From: Dasypus novemcinctus
Lineage: Eukaryota; Chordata; Mammalia; Cingulata; Dasypodidae
Assembly (NCBI RefSeq): GCF_030445035.2
Contig: NC_080701.1
Coordinates: 20,180,798-20,244,797 of the forward strand
DNA: 64,000 nucleotides
Direction: 5' to 3'
The stretch's first letter is position 1; each line of letters begins with the position of its first letter. The translations under genes were made by a program, and so were the position numbers. A model generated the notes under the pieces. That model ran no database searches, was not told the DNA's origin, and was given only the letters and a program-made list of their open reading frames with translations. Positions 12,336 to 22,351 of this stretch are shown here, piece by piece.

Positions 12336-12757
12336 GGCGGCGTACTTGGCCCAGTGGTTAGGGTGTCCGTCTACCACATGGGAGGTCTGCGGTTCAAACC
12401 CCGGGCCTCCTTGACCCGTGTGGAACTGGCCCATGTACAGTGCTGATGCATGCAAGGAGTGCCCTGCCACAAAGGGGTGTCCCCCGCATAGGGGAGCCCC
12501 ACGCACGAGGAGCGCGCCCTGTAAGGAGAGCCACCCAGCGCGAAAGAAAGTGCAGCCTGCCCAGGAATGGCGCCGCACACACGAGGAGCTGACACAAAAG
12601 ATGACGCAACAAAAAAAAGAAACACAGATTCCCGTGCCGCTGACAACAACAAAAGCAGACAAAGAAGACACAGCAAATAGACACAGAGAACAGACAGCTG
12701 GGGTGGGAGGAGAAGGGGAGAGAAATAAATAAATAAATCTTTAAAAAAAAAATAGAA
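12336..12757 (+). mobile_element. DAS SINE, long form
   Basis: Full-length copy with a 13-bp target-site duplication (AAGATTTGCTTTT at 12323-12335 and 12758-12770). The tRNA-like head has an A box (TGGCCCAGTGG, 12347-12357) and B box (GGTTCAAACCC from 12391). It is followed by a body of about 330 bp and an AAATAAATAAATCTTT-A(n) tail. The polymerase III boxes give an internal promoter. Mobilisation depends on L1 proteins, as for other mammalian SINEs. Confidence 0.95.
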
Positions 12758-13100
12758 AAGATTTGCTTTTTGTCTTTTTAGTGTTAAATTGGTGGTTAAT
12801 TGTCCTCAGCCTTTCATTGTCTTTCTCCAATGCATCAATAGCTCCCAATAACAGGTATGCTTCTTTAGTCCTTATAATTACTCCCATCCCCCAAACCTAT
12901 CTGCCAGTGCATTTCCTTCCATCAGCATCCCCTCCCAGCTCACCACCAGTGGAAGTTTTAGCAAGCAAATTGCTACAGCAGCCAAGTTCTATCTGTACTC
13001 CACCTACCACCAGGGACGGATTCTCATTGCCAGTTGGCTGGCAAGTGACCCAACCCCCAGATCCCATTTTAACATCTGCTTCCTAGCACTCTTCCCAGAC

Positions 13101-13822
13101 CAAGTGTGGTAGGTTCATTTTCCCAGGGAACAGACTTTGAGAAAGATTGGCCTAAACATGATACATTAGGAAGTGTTCTTGAGAGGAAATGTAGGAAGCA
13201 GGGTTGAGAAGAACTTGAAGTTGGACTGCAAGCCAACTGCAATGGAAGCTTTAGCCAGTCCCGTGGAAAGCTCTGGAGCTAAGATGGCCTTCAGAGAGGT
13301 CTCGCATTGAGACCAAGGGACCAGGCCTTTGTAGACCACATTGCCAAGTCTTTGGATTTTAGGGAACCCCCTACCCAAGGTACAATGGATGACACTGAAG
13401 CAAGAAGAGATGGCCCTCGTGGAGATAATGGCCATAGGGAAAGTGGGGGAGCGGTGGAGCATGTTGCACTTTCATCTTGCCATGCAAAGTACATTTTCCA
13501 TGGAAACAATACCATATCATTAGTTTTCAATCTAGAATCTTCACCTAAATTGGAGTGGTCAAATATTTACCAAAAAGTTGCAAAGCAATGTTACATGATT
13601 CCCAACTGCTCAATTGCCTGGCCAGACATGGAGCAGAGCAGGGCATGCGGGGAGCTGCTGGGAGAAGAGTTATTGAGCAAGCATTCTACCTTCACAAACA
13701 CACCCACAGACACACACATACACACCACCATACACTCAAACACAACAGAAGAGGAGGGTCTCTCCTGGAAAGAGGAAGAGAGGGAAATACATGTGTTGAA
13801 TATCTTTTATTTAACAAGCAAA
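13101..13822. other. Unclassified DNA, with CA-rich tract
   Basis: Possibly still part of the retroviral remnant at its left end. A CA/ACAC-rich low-complexity stretch lies at about 13688-13742. Open frames at 13307-13861 have no recognisable domain. Confidence 0.3.
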
Positions 13823-13836
13823 ACACTAGATCTTTT

Positions 13837-14341
13837 TTTCTTCTTCTTTAATTTTTTTTAATGTTATGTTAAAAAAAATGAGGTCCCCATACACCTCCCA
13901 CCCCCCTCACCCCACTCCTCCCACATCAATAACCTCCCCCATCATCGTGGCACATTCATTGCATTTGGTGAACACATCCTGGAGCACTGCTGCACCACAT
14001 GGATAGTGGTTTACATTGTAGTTTGCACTCTCCCCCAGTCCACCCAGCGGCCATGATAGAACATACAATGTCCAGCATCTGTCCCTGCAGCACCACCCAG
14101 GACAACTCCAAGTCCTGAAAATGCCCCCACATCACATCTCTTCTTCCCTCTCCCTACCCCCAGCAGCCACCGTGGCCACTTTCTCCACATCAATGCCACA
14201 ATTTCTTCCATTACTAATCACAATAGTTCCAGAGTAGAATATCAGTAAGTCCACTCCAATCCATACTCTATTCCTCCAGCCTGTGGACCCTGGGATGGTG
14301 ATGTCCACTTCCCTTCTATATCAAGAGGGGGCTTAGATTCC
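13837..14341 (-). mobile_element. 5'-truncated L1, 3' UTR end only, inverted
   Basis: Its reverse complement aligns by eye with the last ~450 bp of the intact L1 in this window (from about 30850 to its tail). Shared blocks include GTGGAATCTAAGCCC, GGAGTTGTCCTGG and GGGACCTCAT. The A-rich tail appears as a T-rich run at 13837-13860. Target-site duplications ACACTAGATCTTTT (13823-13836) and ACACTAGACCTTTT (14342-14355) differ at one base. It is an older, dead-on-arrival insertion of a related L1 subfamily. Confidence 0.9.
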
Positions 14342-14355
14342 ACACTAGACCTTTT

Positions 14356-14530
14356 AAATACACTATTCTAGCTAAACTCCACAACAACTCTAATAAAGAA
14401 GGCATTAACTTTTTGAGGCAGAGAAAACTAAGGCTCAGAGTGGTTAATGACGTGTCCAAGTTGACACAGCTAGTAAGTGGAAGACACTACGTTTAAATGC
14501 ACTCTGTCCAACTCTGAAACCCAAGCTCGA
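14356..14530 (-). repeat. MIR relic
   Basis: Antisense MIR core with GAGGCAGAGAAAACTAAGGC, followed by ACACAGCTAGTAAGTGG. The L1 3' fragment at 13837-14341 inserted immediately beside it. Confidence 0.75.
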
Positions 14531-14799
14531 GCCTCAAGCAAAATTTCCCCAACGATATGTAGACTATAGAGAGCACTGCTACTGCTTCCATCTTTTAGCC
14601 CTTCCCGGGCTACCAGAAGGCCACACTGGGCCACCTGGGATGCACTGCCACCCACGGAAGCTAAAATACTACATTGATTTCTTTTCTGCTTTAAAGGCAA
14701 AAATCCTCATTTGGTGTCCAGTAATAGTTGGAGGCAGGAAATGCTGTGAGCTCCACAAAGGACCATAGTGTCTTGTACAATGACCAAGCCTAATATCCA

Positions 14800-15175
14800 A
14801 GGTTTTCTCATATTAGAGAGTGAGCGAGTAGTTGCAGTTTCGAGAACAGCCGCAGTGTAATCGGGAATGGTTTTCCAGATAACGGGCAGTTTATTCCTTT
14901 AAGGAGCATAACCTTTTATTGAGCTTTCTATAATCTCCATGCATCCTTAAAGGACACTGGTGAATTACAGCACATTAATTAATGTTTGTTTTGCCATAAT
15001 GACTCCCAGGGTGGCTGAGTTAAATAATCCCGGGCTGTTGTGCTTTTGGAGTTCCTATGTCAGCTTTTGATAGTTTTTGTCTCCCCCCTGGCCGCTGGTC
15101 CACTTTCACTGCTGTGCTGTGATCCACGTAGACCAGCCTTTCACTTGCTATTTCTAAACAGTTGAACTTGGGAAC
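14800..15175. promoter_or_regulatory. Candidate conserved noncoding element
   Basis: Repeat-free sequence of about 375 bp with dense developmental-factor-like cores. Examples are ACATTAATTAATGTTTGTTTTGCC (in parts, near 14971), GAGTTAAATAATCC near 15018 and CCTTTTATTGAGC near 14911. It carries no simple repeats and no coding frame. I consider it the best enhancer-like block in the first 22 kb, but this needs alignment to other mammals. Confidence 0.35.
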
Positions 15176-15269
15176 CAAATAACCAGGCTTATCAGAATCG
15201 GGTGTTACATAATAATAACCAGATCCTAAGTGAAGGCCTGAGGGATCTTCCTTGAGAAATCTATAGAAC

Positions 15270-15480
15270 TTGAGGGCATTGATTCATTTAACAATAATAT
15301 TAAAGCACCTACTAGGTTCCACTATGTGGGGAGACAGCAAGAAACAAAACAAACACAACTCCCTTCCTTCATGGCGTTTACACTCTGCTGGGGCCGAGGA
15401 AAACCAGTGGCATCTACTGCAAATACACACAGGTCATTTTTGCTCCCCTGCTAGGCACGTACTGTTTTCTGTGTGGGTGG
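15270..15480 (+). repeat. L2/MIR-family relic
   Basis: Text typical of ancient LINE2/MIR3-like repeats: ATTCATTTAACAATAATATTAAAGCACCTACTA in parts, then a GGGGAGACAGCAAGAAACAAA block and CATGGCGTTTACACTCTGCTGG. The family assignment is approximate. Confidence 0.45.
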
Positions 15481-16042
15481 GAAGGACAGGCTAATGGAGC
15501 TCCTCACCGGTGATGTGTTATCGGTCCATCAGCAGTAAGTGTTTGGGTTTTGCAATACTGTTACTAGCACAAAGCTACGAGAGAACTGGTAGTTCCGTAA
15601 TTCCGACACACTGTGGATTAAATGGGCTTTTGTGGGCCTGTCTGGGAACCAGGCCACCACCTGTTCCTCTGTTTCTATAGGAAACTATATTCCAAGTTCC
15701 AGAGAACTGACTTTCAAATGAACTTTTGGGAAGAACTCATTTGTATGTTTAGGACTGCCTGTACTTCTCTATAAAGGCTCCAAATACCCAGGATATATTT
15801 GACCTAAGGGTTAGAAATGAGAAGATCTAGATACCATCCAGCACTCCATTTACTCGCTGAGATGCCCAGAACAATGCCTTGAATCTCTCTGAACTTCTGT
15901 TCAAACTCTTTTCTACTTCAAGCACCCAGGTTTACTCTACCTGCCTTCTACGTTGGGTTTCACTGAGATTTTATTAAACAGGAGTTTGCTGTTTTTTTCA
16001 AAACTGCTTGAAAAGGCACTATTTAAAAGAATCAATCAATAT
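15481..16042. other. Unique noncoding DNA
   Basis: No repeat body, RNA gene or exon recognised. Confidence 0.4.
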
Positions 16043-16053
16043 TTCCCAAATGA

Positions 16054-16474
16054 GAGGACTTGGCCCAGTGGTTAGGGCGTCCGTCTACCACATGGGAGGT
16101 CCACGGTTCAAACCCCGGCCCTCCTTGACCCGTGTGGAGCTGGCCCATGCGCAGTGCTGATGTGCACAAGGAGTGCCCTGCCACGCAGGAGTGTCCCCCA
16201 TGTAGGGGAGCCCCACACGCAAGGAGTGTGCCCTGTAAGGAGAGCCGCCAGCACGAAAGAAAGTTCAGCCTGCCCAAGAATGGTGCCGCACACACGGAGA
16301 ACTGACACTGCAAGATGACGCAACAAAAGAGACACAGATTCCCGTGCCGCTGACAACAACAGAAGCAGACAAAGAAGAACATGCAGCAAAACGGACCCAG
16401 AGAACAGACAACTGGGCAGGGGGCGGGGGGGAAGGGGAAAGAAATAAATAAAAATAAATCTTAAAAAAAAAAAA
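16054..16474 (+). mobile_element. DAS SINE, long form
   Basis: Full-length copy with an 11-bp target-site duplication (TTCCCAAATGA at 16043-16053 and 16475-16485). The head lacks a few of its first bases compared with other copies (it starts GAGGACTTGGCCCAG). A and B boxes are intact. Confidence 0.95.
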
Positions 16475-16485
16475 TTCCCAAATGA

Positions 16486-17464
16486 ATGAATAAATAAATG
16501 AGTGCAACGAATGACTGAGGAGACTTCCCTTATATCCCGAATGCATCTTGAGTGATGTCTGGAAGTGAAGAACATTTCATTGAGAATTGTTTTTTCTCTC
16601 CTTGTCATTGAAGCTTCTGACCCAAAGCCCAGACACTTGGGAAAGAAATAGGATGACAGTCCTCACTCCTACAAATCTCAGCTGAGAATCTGGACTCCGG
16701 CAGTGCGCAGAAGAGTTGCTTCCGCGAGCCAATCTGATACGTCATTAGGGTTGGGAATGGTTGGAAATGGCTGGGCCACGCTCATTTATTTAGTTAAAGA
16801 GGGGGGGAAATGTGGTCGTTGAGAAGAAAATCAAACCAATAAACCAGCTTCAGAAATCGTCAGTCACCCCCGGGGCCAGCTCCATCCTGGAGCAGCAGAG
16901 AGAAAGAAAAGCACCCCACCTGCCTGCAGGTGACGGGATGTGCTGGGTCTGGACAAGCCTCTTGGGGAGTTAGCTACCCTGAGTCCAGGCCAGGCTGCCA
17001 TCAAAGCCCCCAAGCCTGGATCTCAGGTCACTTCCAGGAGGACTCTTCCCCAGGGTTGGCCTTTTTCCCACCTTCCTCTTTGTCAGGCTCCCCGCCCCCT
17101 TCGCCCCTACCTGTCCTGCTCAGAAGAAGGATGACTTCAGGGAAAAGCAGGTGCACGGTGGTCTTTCTTCATGTCGACAGCAGTAATGGGAAACTCAGAG
17201 AATCCAGCCCGGGCTACCTGGAGAGCTGTCACCACATGCACGGACAGGGAAGATTTATGAGGAGGACCAGGATGTGGACAGAGCAATGAATTATCTTCTT
17301 GCGCCAAGGTAAATTGGACAGGGAAAATGTGTGTCAAGGAGGCAGCGTCCGGCTTGGCTACAATCCTCACAGCACTTGGGGAAGAGGCCCTCCCTCCAAT
17401 TCTGAGAGTTCCTGACCTGTCCAGAGCCAGTAACCCTACTGGGCTCTCCTTCACGAGAATAACT
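16486..17464. other. Unique noncoding DNA
   Basis: GC-moderate sequence. The frame at 16930-17289 (119 codons) shows no domain. No repeat recognised apart from short GA- and G-rich runs. Confidence 0.35.
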
Positions 17465-17690
17465 AGCATGTGTCAAGTACATTTTATGTTTGGCATCTTA
17501 TGTGCCTTCACCATGCTAACCCTCCCAACAGCCCTACGAGGCTGGCATTCCAACTCTCTCCCCTTCAGAGATAAGTAAACTGAAGCTTAAAGAAGCTACG
17601 TAACTTGTCCAAGGTCACACAGCTAGGAAGTGGCCAAGCAAAGACGTGAGCCTAAACCAGCTGACTCCAGAGGACGTACCGGTGCCTGCC
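17465..17690 (-). repeat. MIR relic, well preserved
   Basis: Antisense MIR: CAGCCCTACGAGG, then GATAAGTAAACTGAAGC, then AAGGTCACACAGCTAGGAAG. Nearly the full core is visible. Confidence 0.85.
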
Positions 17691-17778
17691 AATCCGTACT
17701 ATACTCACAGGACATATCTAAGGAACCTTGAAGTCAGGGACTTGATACATCTCCTCTCACCTTAAAAAGAAGACACTT

Positions 17779-18286
17779 TTGGGAAGCGGATGTGGCTCAA
17801 GTGATAGGGCTTCTGCCTACCATATGGGAGGACCTGGGTTTGATCCCTGGGGCCTCCTGGTAAAAAATTTAAAAAAAGAAAAAGAGCCAGGGCCTGCGTG
17901 AGTGCCCACGCAGTGAGCCAGTGCCCGCGTGGTGAGTCGAGTGCCCCCACAACAAGCCGAGTGCCCATGTGGTAAGCCAGTGCTCGCACAAGTGAGTCAT
18001 GCAGCAAGATGATGATGCAACAAAAGAGAGATGAAGGGAAGAGTCAAGGTGAAGTGCAGCAGAAACCAGGAACTGAGGGGCACAATGGACAGGGAACCTC
18101 TCTCCATGTCAGAGATCCCCAGGATCGAATCCCAGTAAATCCTAAAAGAGAAAAAAACAAGAAGAGAAGACAAAAAGAGAAATAGATACAGAAGAATGCA
18201 CAGCAAATGGACGCAGACAGCAAAAACAGCAGGGTGGGGGGAGGGGGAAGGGGAAAATATAAAATATTTTTAAGAAAAATTAAGAA
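17779..18286 (+). mobile_element. Dimeric tRNA-derived SINE (armadillo type)
   Basis: The first head (GGGAAGCGGATGTGGCTCAAG) is at 17781 on and a second degraded tRNA-like head lies at about 18050-18150 (ending GAATCCCAGTAAATCCT). A repetitive GAGCCAGTGCCCGCG-type linker of several units sits between them. The tail is A-rich. Target-site duplication AAGACACTT is at 17770-17778 and 18287-18295. Confidence 0.85.
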
Positions 18287-18295
18287 AAGACACTT

Positions 18296-18628
18296 CCCAA
18301 ACTTCCCCTTGTGGTATTTGCCAGTTTTCAAGGACAAAGTCTACAGGAACCTTTGTATAGGAAACATGTCCTCATTGGTTGCACAGGAGAAAGTCAATAC
18401 CATCTATGTGTTCTCAGCAGCTTGTAAGAAAGGACCAGAAACAAGGGAACTCAAGTGTTCTGCACGCTTTTTGTTTTTAAACTTGTCAGAGATGACCACT
18501 ATGGAAATTGTGCTGTATTTCTTTCCATGTTTTTCTTTGCACCTACAACTATAACCACAGATGCATGGAGATATATTTTTATATTCCTCCTTATCCACTT
18601 AACATTATCCCATGACAATAGTAAAACT
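18296..18628. other. Unique noncoding DNA
   Basis: Short AT-rich segment between two SINEs. The 115-codon frame at 18207-18554 starts inside the SINE and is not credible as a gene. Confidence 0.4.
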
Positions 18629-18645
18629 TAATAATTTAAATATGG

Positions 18646-19072
18646 TGGGAAGCAGATTTGGCTCAACTGATAGAGCATCCATCTACCATATAGGAGGTCC
18701 AGGGTTCAAACCCAGGGCCTCCTGGCCAGTGTGGTGAGCTGGCCCACGCACAATGCTGATGCATGCAAGGAGTGCCATGCCATGTAAGGAGTATCCCCCA
18801 TGTAAGGGAGCCCCATGTGCAAGGAGTGCACCCTGCAAGGAGAGCTGCCCCATGCAAAAAAGTGCAGCCTGCCTAAGAGTGGCGCCGCACACACGGAGAG
18901 CTGATGCAGCAAGATGACGCAACAAAAAGACACACAGATTCCCGGTGCCACTGACAAGAATGCAAACAAACACAGAAGAACACATAGCAAATGGACACAG
19001 AGAGCAGACAACGGGGGGTGGGGGTGGGGGAAGGGGTAAGAAATAAATAAATAATAAATCTTTAAAAAATAA
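18646..19072 (+). mobile_element. DAS SINE, long form
   Basis: Full-length with a perfect 17-bp target-site duplication (TAATAATTTAAATATGG at 18629-18645 and 19073-19089). The perfect long duplication suggests a relatively recent insertion, although the body carries several CpG-decay changes relative to other copies. Confidence 0.95.
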
Positions 19073-19129
19073 TAATAATTTAAATATGGCAAGAGTTGAA
19101 TAAGAGAAAACATACTCTTTGTGTCATGC

Positions 19130-19709
19130 TGTATTAGTCAGCCAAAAGGGTACTGGTGCAAAATACCAGAAATCTGTTGGCGTTTATAAAGGGTATTTAT
19201 TTGGGGTAGAAGCTTATAGTTACCAAGCCATAAAGCATAAGTTACTTCCCTCACCAAAGTCTGTTGCCATACATTGGGGCAAGATGGTTGCCAACGTCTG
19301 CCAGTGTTCAGGCTTCCTGGGTTCCTCTCTTCCTGGGGCTCAATTCTCTCTGGGCTCAGCTCCTCTGCTCTCTCCACAAGGCCAACTGTAGACTATGAGG
19401 CAATTGGCTCTGTCTCTCTCCCCAGGGCTTCTGCCTTGTGTAAGGAACCATCTCTAATCCTCTGTGTTCTTCTCCTGTGTGTTCACTTCCCAGGCTCCAG
19501 CTCAAAACTCTCAACTCTGTCCTTTGCCATGTCTTTTCTCTGTGGGTCCCCACCCACCATGGGGCAGGGACTCAATGCCCTACTGATGTGGCCCAACCAA
19601 ACCCCTAATCATAATTTAATCAATTAAAAGTGATACCTCTGATGGACCAGTTTACAAACATAATCCAATCACTATTTTTGGAAGTCATAAACAATGCCAA
19701 ACTGCTACA
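19130..19709 (+). mobile_element. LTR-like repeat (family B)
   Basis: About 580 bp, starting TG (TGTATTAGTC) and ending CA (AACTGCTACA). It is homologous along its length to 43207-43859: TTTATAAAGGG and TTTATTTGGG-type blocks near the start, AATCCAATCA and AAACTGC near the end. The start resembles MaLR LTRs. I saw no clear target-site duplication. It could be a solo LTR of a xenarthran retrovirus-like family, and the name is uncertain. Confidence 0.55.
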
Positions 19710-20159
19710 ACTATATATCAAGGTAACCAAATAGTTGATGAGGGAAAGTTCTTCTTTATAGAAGAATTCCAGCTAATAACTGCAAAAGGAGTGATAAAAC
19801 TAGAAAACTACCATTTACCAACCCCTTTTCCAACACATTCCAAGAACATGTTCCTCATGAGCCCTCACGGCAACATTCTCAGAAGTCCAGATTTCTAGAA
19901 TGGTCCGTTCGCAACACTGTAGGCTTTCTCTAAGGCAGTTGAGGATTTCTCTATCCTTCTCCTCACTTCCTTCTCAGCCTTCACCAGCAGCATCTTTTGT
20001 GTCCACATCACTTCCAATAGTCCAGTGAAGACAATCTAGGCTTTTTCTATCATGCTTCTCAAAATTCTTCCTGCCTCCACCTACTGTCTGATCCCAAAGC
20101 TGCTGCCACATTTTGGTATTTGTCACAGCCATAGCCCTTTTCCAGATAACAAAATCTGG

Positions 20160-20790
20160 GCAGGTTTTCTATTGCTGGTTAACAAAATATTACAAATTTA
20201 GCAGTTTAAAACAACATCCATCTATGATCTCAGCTTTGTAAGCCAGAAGTCTGGAATAGTGTGACCAGGTTCTCTTCTCAAGGTCCTGAAGGCTGAAATT
20301 GAGGTGTCCACTGGCTGCCTTCTCCTCTGGAGCTTGGGATTCTCTTCCAAGTTCATTCCTGTTATTGGAAGAATTTAGTTCCTTGTGGTTGTAAGACTGA
20401 AGTCCCCATTTCCTTGTTGGCTGTTGGCCAGACCACTCTCAGCAATGAGAGGTGACCTTGACCTTTCAGCTCCTTGCCCCATGCCTCCTCCATCTCACTA
20501 ACAAGGGACCACCCTCATGTCAAATCTCTCTCACATTCCACACCTCTCCCACTTCCTTCCCTGCCACCAGCTGGAAAAAATTCTCTGTTTTGAAGGGGCT
20601 AGAATGATTAGTTTAGGCTCTGCAAAGATAACCTTCCAATTTTAAGGTTGTTTGATTAGTAACCTTAATTGCATCTGCAAATTCTCTTCTGCCATGTAGC
20701 ATCACATCATCAAAAGAGTAGCACCAGGAGGGAAGGTGGCAGGGGCAGTTTTGGGATTCTCTGCTCACCCTTGCCAGGACTGAAGAGCAT
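20160..20790 (+). repeat. Interspersed repeat relic of placental type
   Basis: The opening (GTTTTCTATTGCTGGTTAACAAA, in parts), AGCAGTTTAAAACAACA and the order of following blocks match a long-familiar placental interspersed repeat of LTR or DNA-transposon type whose name I cannot fix. It is noncoding and degraded. Confidence 0.45.
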
Positions 20791-20925
20791 CTTTGTGTGA
20801 TGGTCCACCTTCTTACCCAGCCCCTCTCTTGAACAAGGGGGTCCCAGTCTTGGGTTTGGAAGGATCATTTGTTGCTTTGTCTGTTTGTTAGGATGGACTG
20901 AGCAGGGTGTTTAAGAATAAGGGAG

Positions 20926-21332
20926 GGAAGCGGACTTGACCCAGTGGTTAGGGCGTCTGTCTACCACATGGGAGGTCTGCAGTTCAAACCCCGGACCTCC
21001 TTGACCTGTGTGGAGCTGGCTCACGCGCAGTGCTGATGTGCGCAAGGAGTGCCATGCCACGCAGGGGTGTCCCGGCATAGGGAAGCCCCATGTGCAAGGA
21101 GCGTGCCCCGTAAGGAGAGCCGCCCAGCATGAAAGTGCAGCCTGCCCAGGAATGGTGCCGCATACAAAGAGAGCTGACACAAGATGACGCAACAAAAAGA
21201 AACAGATTCCCATGCCGCTGACAACAACAGAAACGGACAAAGAAGAACATGCAGCAAATAGACACAGAGAACAGACAACTGGGGTGGGGAAAGGGGAGAG
21301 AAATAAAATAAATAAATAAATCTTTCTAAAAA
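20926..21332 (+). mobile_element. DAS SINE, long form
   Basis: Full-length with a perfect 13-bp target-site duplication (AAGAATAAGGGAG at 20913-20925 and 21333-21345). A box (TTGACCCAGTGG) and B box (AGTTCAAACCC) are slightly degraded. Confidence 0.95.
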
Positions 21333-21469
21333 AAGAATAAGGGAGAAAGCAAGTATTTCGCTCTAAATTTTAAATGTTTCTTTTACTTTCTTTCTATTTT
21401 GGTGCTGGAAGAGACAGAAGCAGGTGGCACTTGAGGGCAGGCAGCACTGCAACCTAAACCAGCTAGTGC

Positions 21470-21690
21470 AATGGTTAGAAGAATAGACTCGGTGTGAATC
21501 CTGCCTCTGCAAGCTGCTAGCTACATGACCTCGGGCAAGCTATGGCTCTTCCTTGAGCCTCAATTTCCTATTTTATAATATGTAGATCATAATAGTACCT
21601 ACTACATAGGGTTTTCATGAGGGAAAAATTAGTTGATATGGGTAAAGTCCTTAAAACAGTGCCTGACACACTGTTAGTGCTAAATAAGTG
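21470..21690 (+). repeat. MIR relic
   Basis: Sense MIR with GCAATGGTTAGAAG, CTACATGACCTCGGGCAAGC, TTATAATATGTAGATCATAATAGTACC and AACAGTGCCTGACACA visible in order. Almost full length. Confidence 0.85.
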
Positions 21691-21721
21691 TCAGCTATCA
21701 ACCTCTTAAAATGTGGATGTT

Positions 21722-22335
21722 GGGAAGCAGATGTGGTTCAAGCAGTTGGGCACCTGCCACCAAATGGGAGGTCCTGGGTTCAGTTCCCGGTGCCTCCTAA
21801 AGAAGAGGAGCAGGAAGTGGATGTGACAAGCATTTGGGCTCCTGCCTACCACATGGAAGGTTTATGGTTCAGTTTCTGGTGCCTCCTACAGAAGACAGCA
21901 AATTGGCTTGATGGGCAGACATGGCAAGGTGATGCAACAAGATGATGAAACAAGAGACAGGAGGAAAACATAATGAGAGACACAACAAAGCAGGGAGTGG
22001 AGGTAGCTCTACGTGATTAAGCACCTCCCTCCCATATCAGAGGTCCCCGGTTCAGTTCCTGGTTCCTCCTAAGGAAACAAGGAGAACGAACAAACACAGC
22101 AGGTGCAAACAATGAGTGGGTGGGGAGAAACAAATAAATAAAATAAATCTTTAAAAACAAATAAAGAAAAATAAAGCAGAGGAGCAAGACAGGAAGCTGA
22201 CGTGATGGGCTGGCGCAAAGAGATGATGCAGCAAGATGACGATGCAACAAGATGATGACAGACAAACACAGAGAGCAGACAGCGAGCACAAAAAAATGGG
22301 GAGGAGGGGGAAATAAATAAATTAAATAAATCTTT
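21722..22335 (+). mobile_element. Composite tRNA-SINE with three heads and two tails
   Basis: Three tRNA-like heads occur at about 21722-21800, 21812-21888 and 21992-22070. Two AAATAAATCTTTAAAA tails occur, at 22130-22175 and 22305-22340. The simplest reading is a dimeric SINE into which a second SINE inserted (about 21990-22185), because the dimer body (GATGATGCAGCAAGATGACG) resumes after the inner tail. The distal A-rich tail was later the target of the L1 insertion. Confidence 0.75.
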
Positions 22336-22351
22336 AAAAAAAGAAAAAAGT
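22336..22351 (+). repeat. L1 target-site duplication, left copy
   Basis: Sixteen bases (seven A, G, six A, GT) identical to 31337-31352. The boundary reads TTT|AAAA on the + strand, matching the L1 endonuclease preference for a TT/AAAA target. The site lies within the tail of the SINE at 21722-22335. Confidence 0.85.

Larger units (their letters stand above)
9500..13100 (-). mobile_element. Decayed ERVL-like endogenous retrovirus, internal region
   Basis: The - strand carries a broken retroviral pol. A reverse-transcriptase segment lies at about 10870-11015, with a Y-I-H-D form of the catalytic box and several stops. It is followed downstream (lower coordinates) by a connection/RNase H-like segment in the frame at 10227-10613, where PIGESQ and WSKT can be read. 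The arrangement and wording of these segments fit the ERVL class. Stops and frameshifts make it inactive. The limits are uncertain: 11.0-13.1 kb is assigned as upstream gag/pol or leader by position only. A DAS SINE interrupts it at 12336-12757. Confidence 0.55.

Noticed and set aside
12347..12401. Possible tRNA gene from A and B boxes
   Set aside because: The boxes belong to the head of a DAS SINE with target-site duplications and an A-rich tail. There is no intact cloverleaf or 3' terminator, so it is not a functional tRNA.
12276..12684. Overlapping 96-131 codon - strand frames with Cys-rich Met-starts
   Set aside because: The same Cys/Leu-rich reading recurs in the antisense of nearly every DAS SINE here (16032, 18683, 20911, 34417, 51799, 60459), so it is SINE sequence and not a gene family.
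13307..13861. 184-codon + strand frame
   Set aside because: It crosses a CA-rich tract and ends in the T-rich tail of the inverted L1 fragment. No domain and no splice context support it.
21688..22289. Idea of a CRISPR-like array from repeated tRNA-like blocks
   Set aside because: The repeats are SINE heads with differing spacing and A-rich tails in a mammalian genome.
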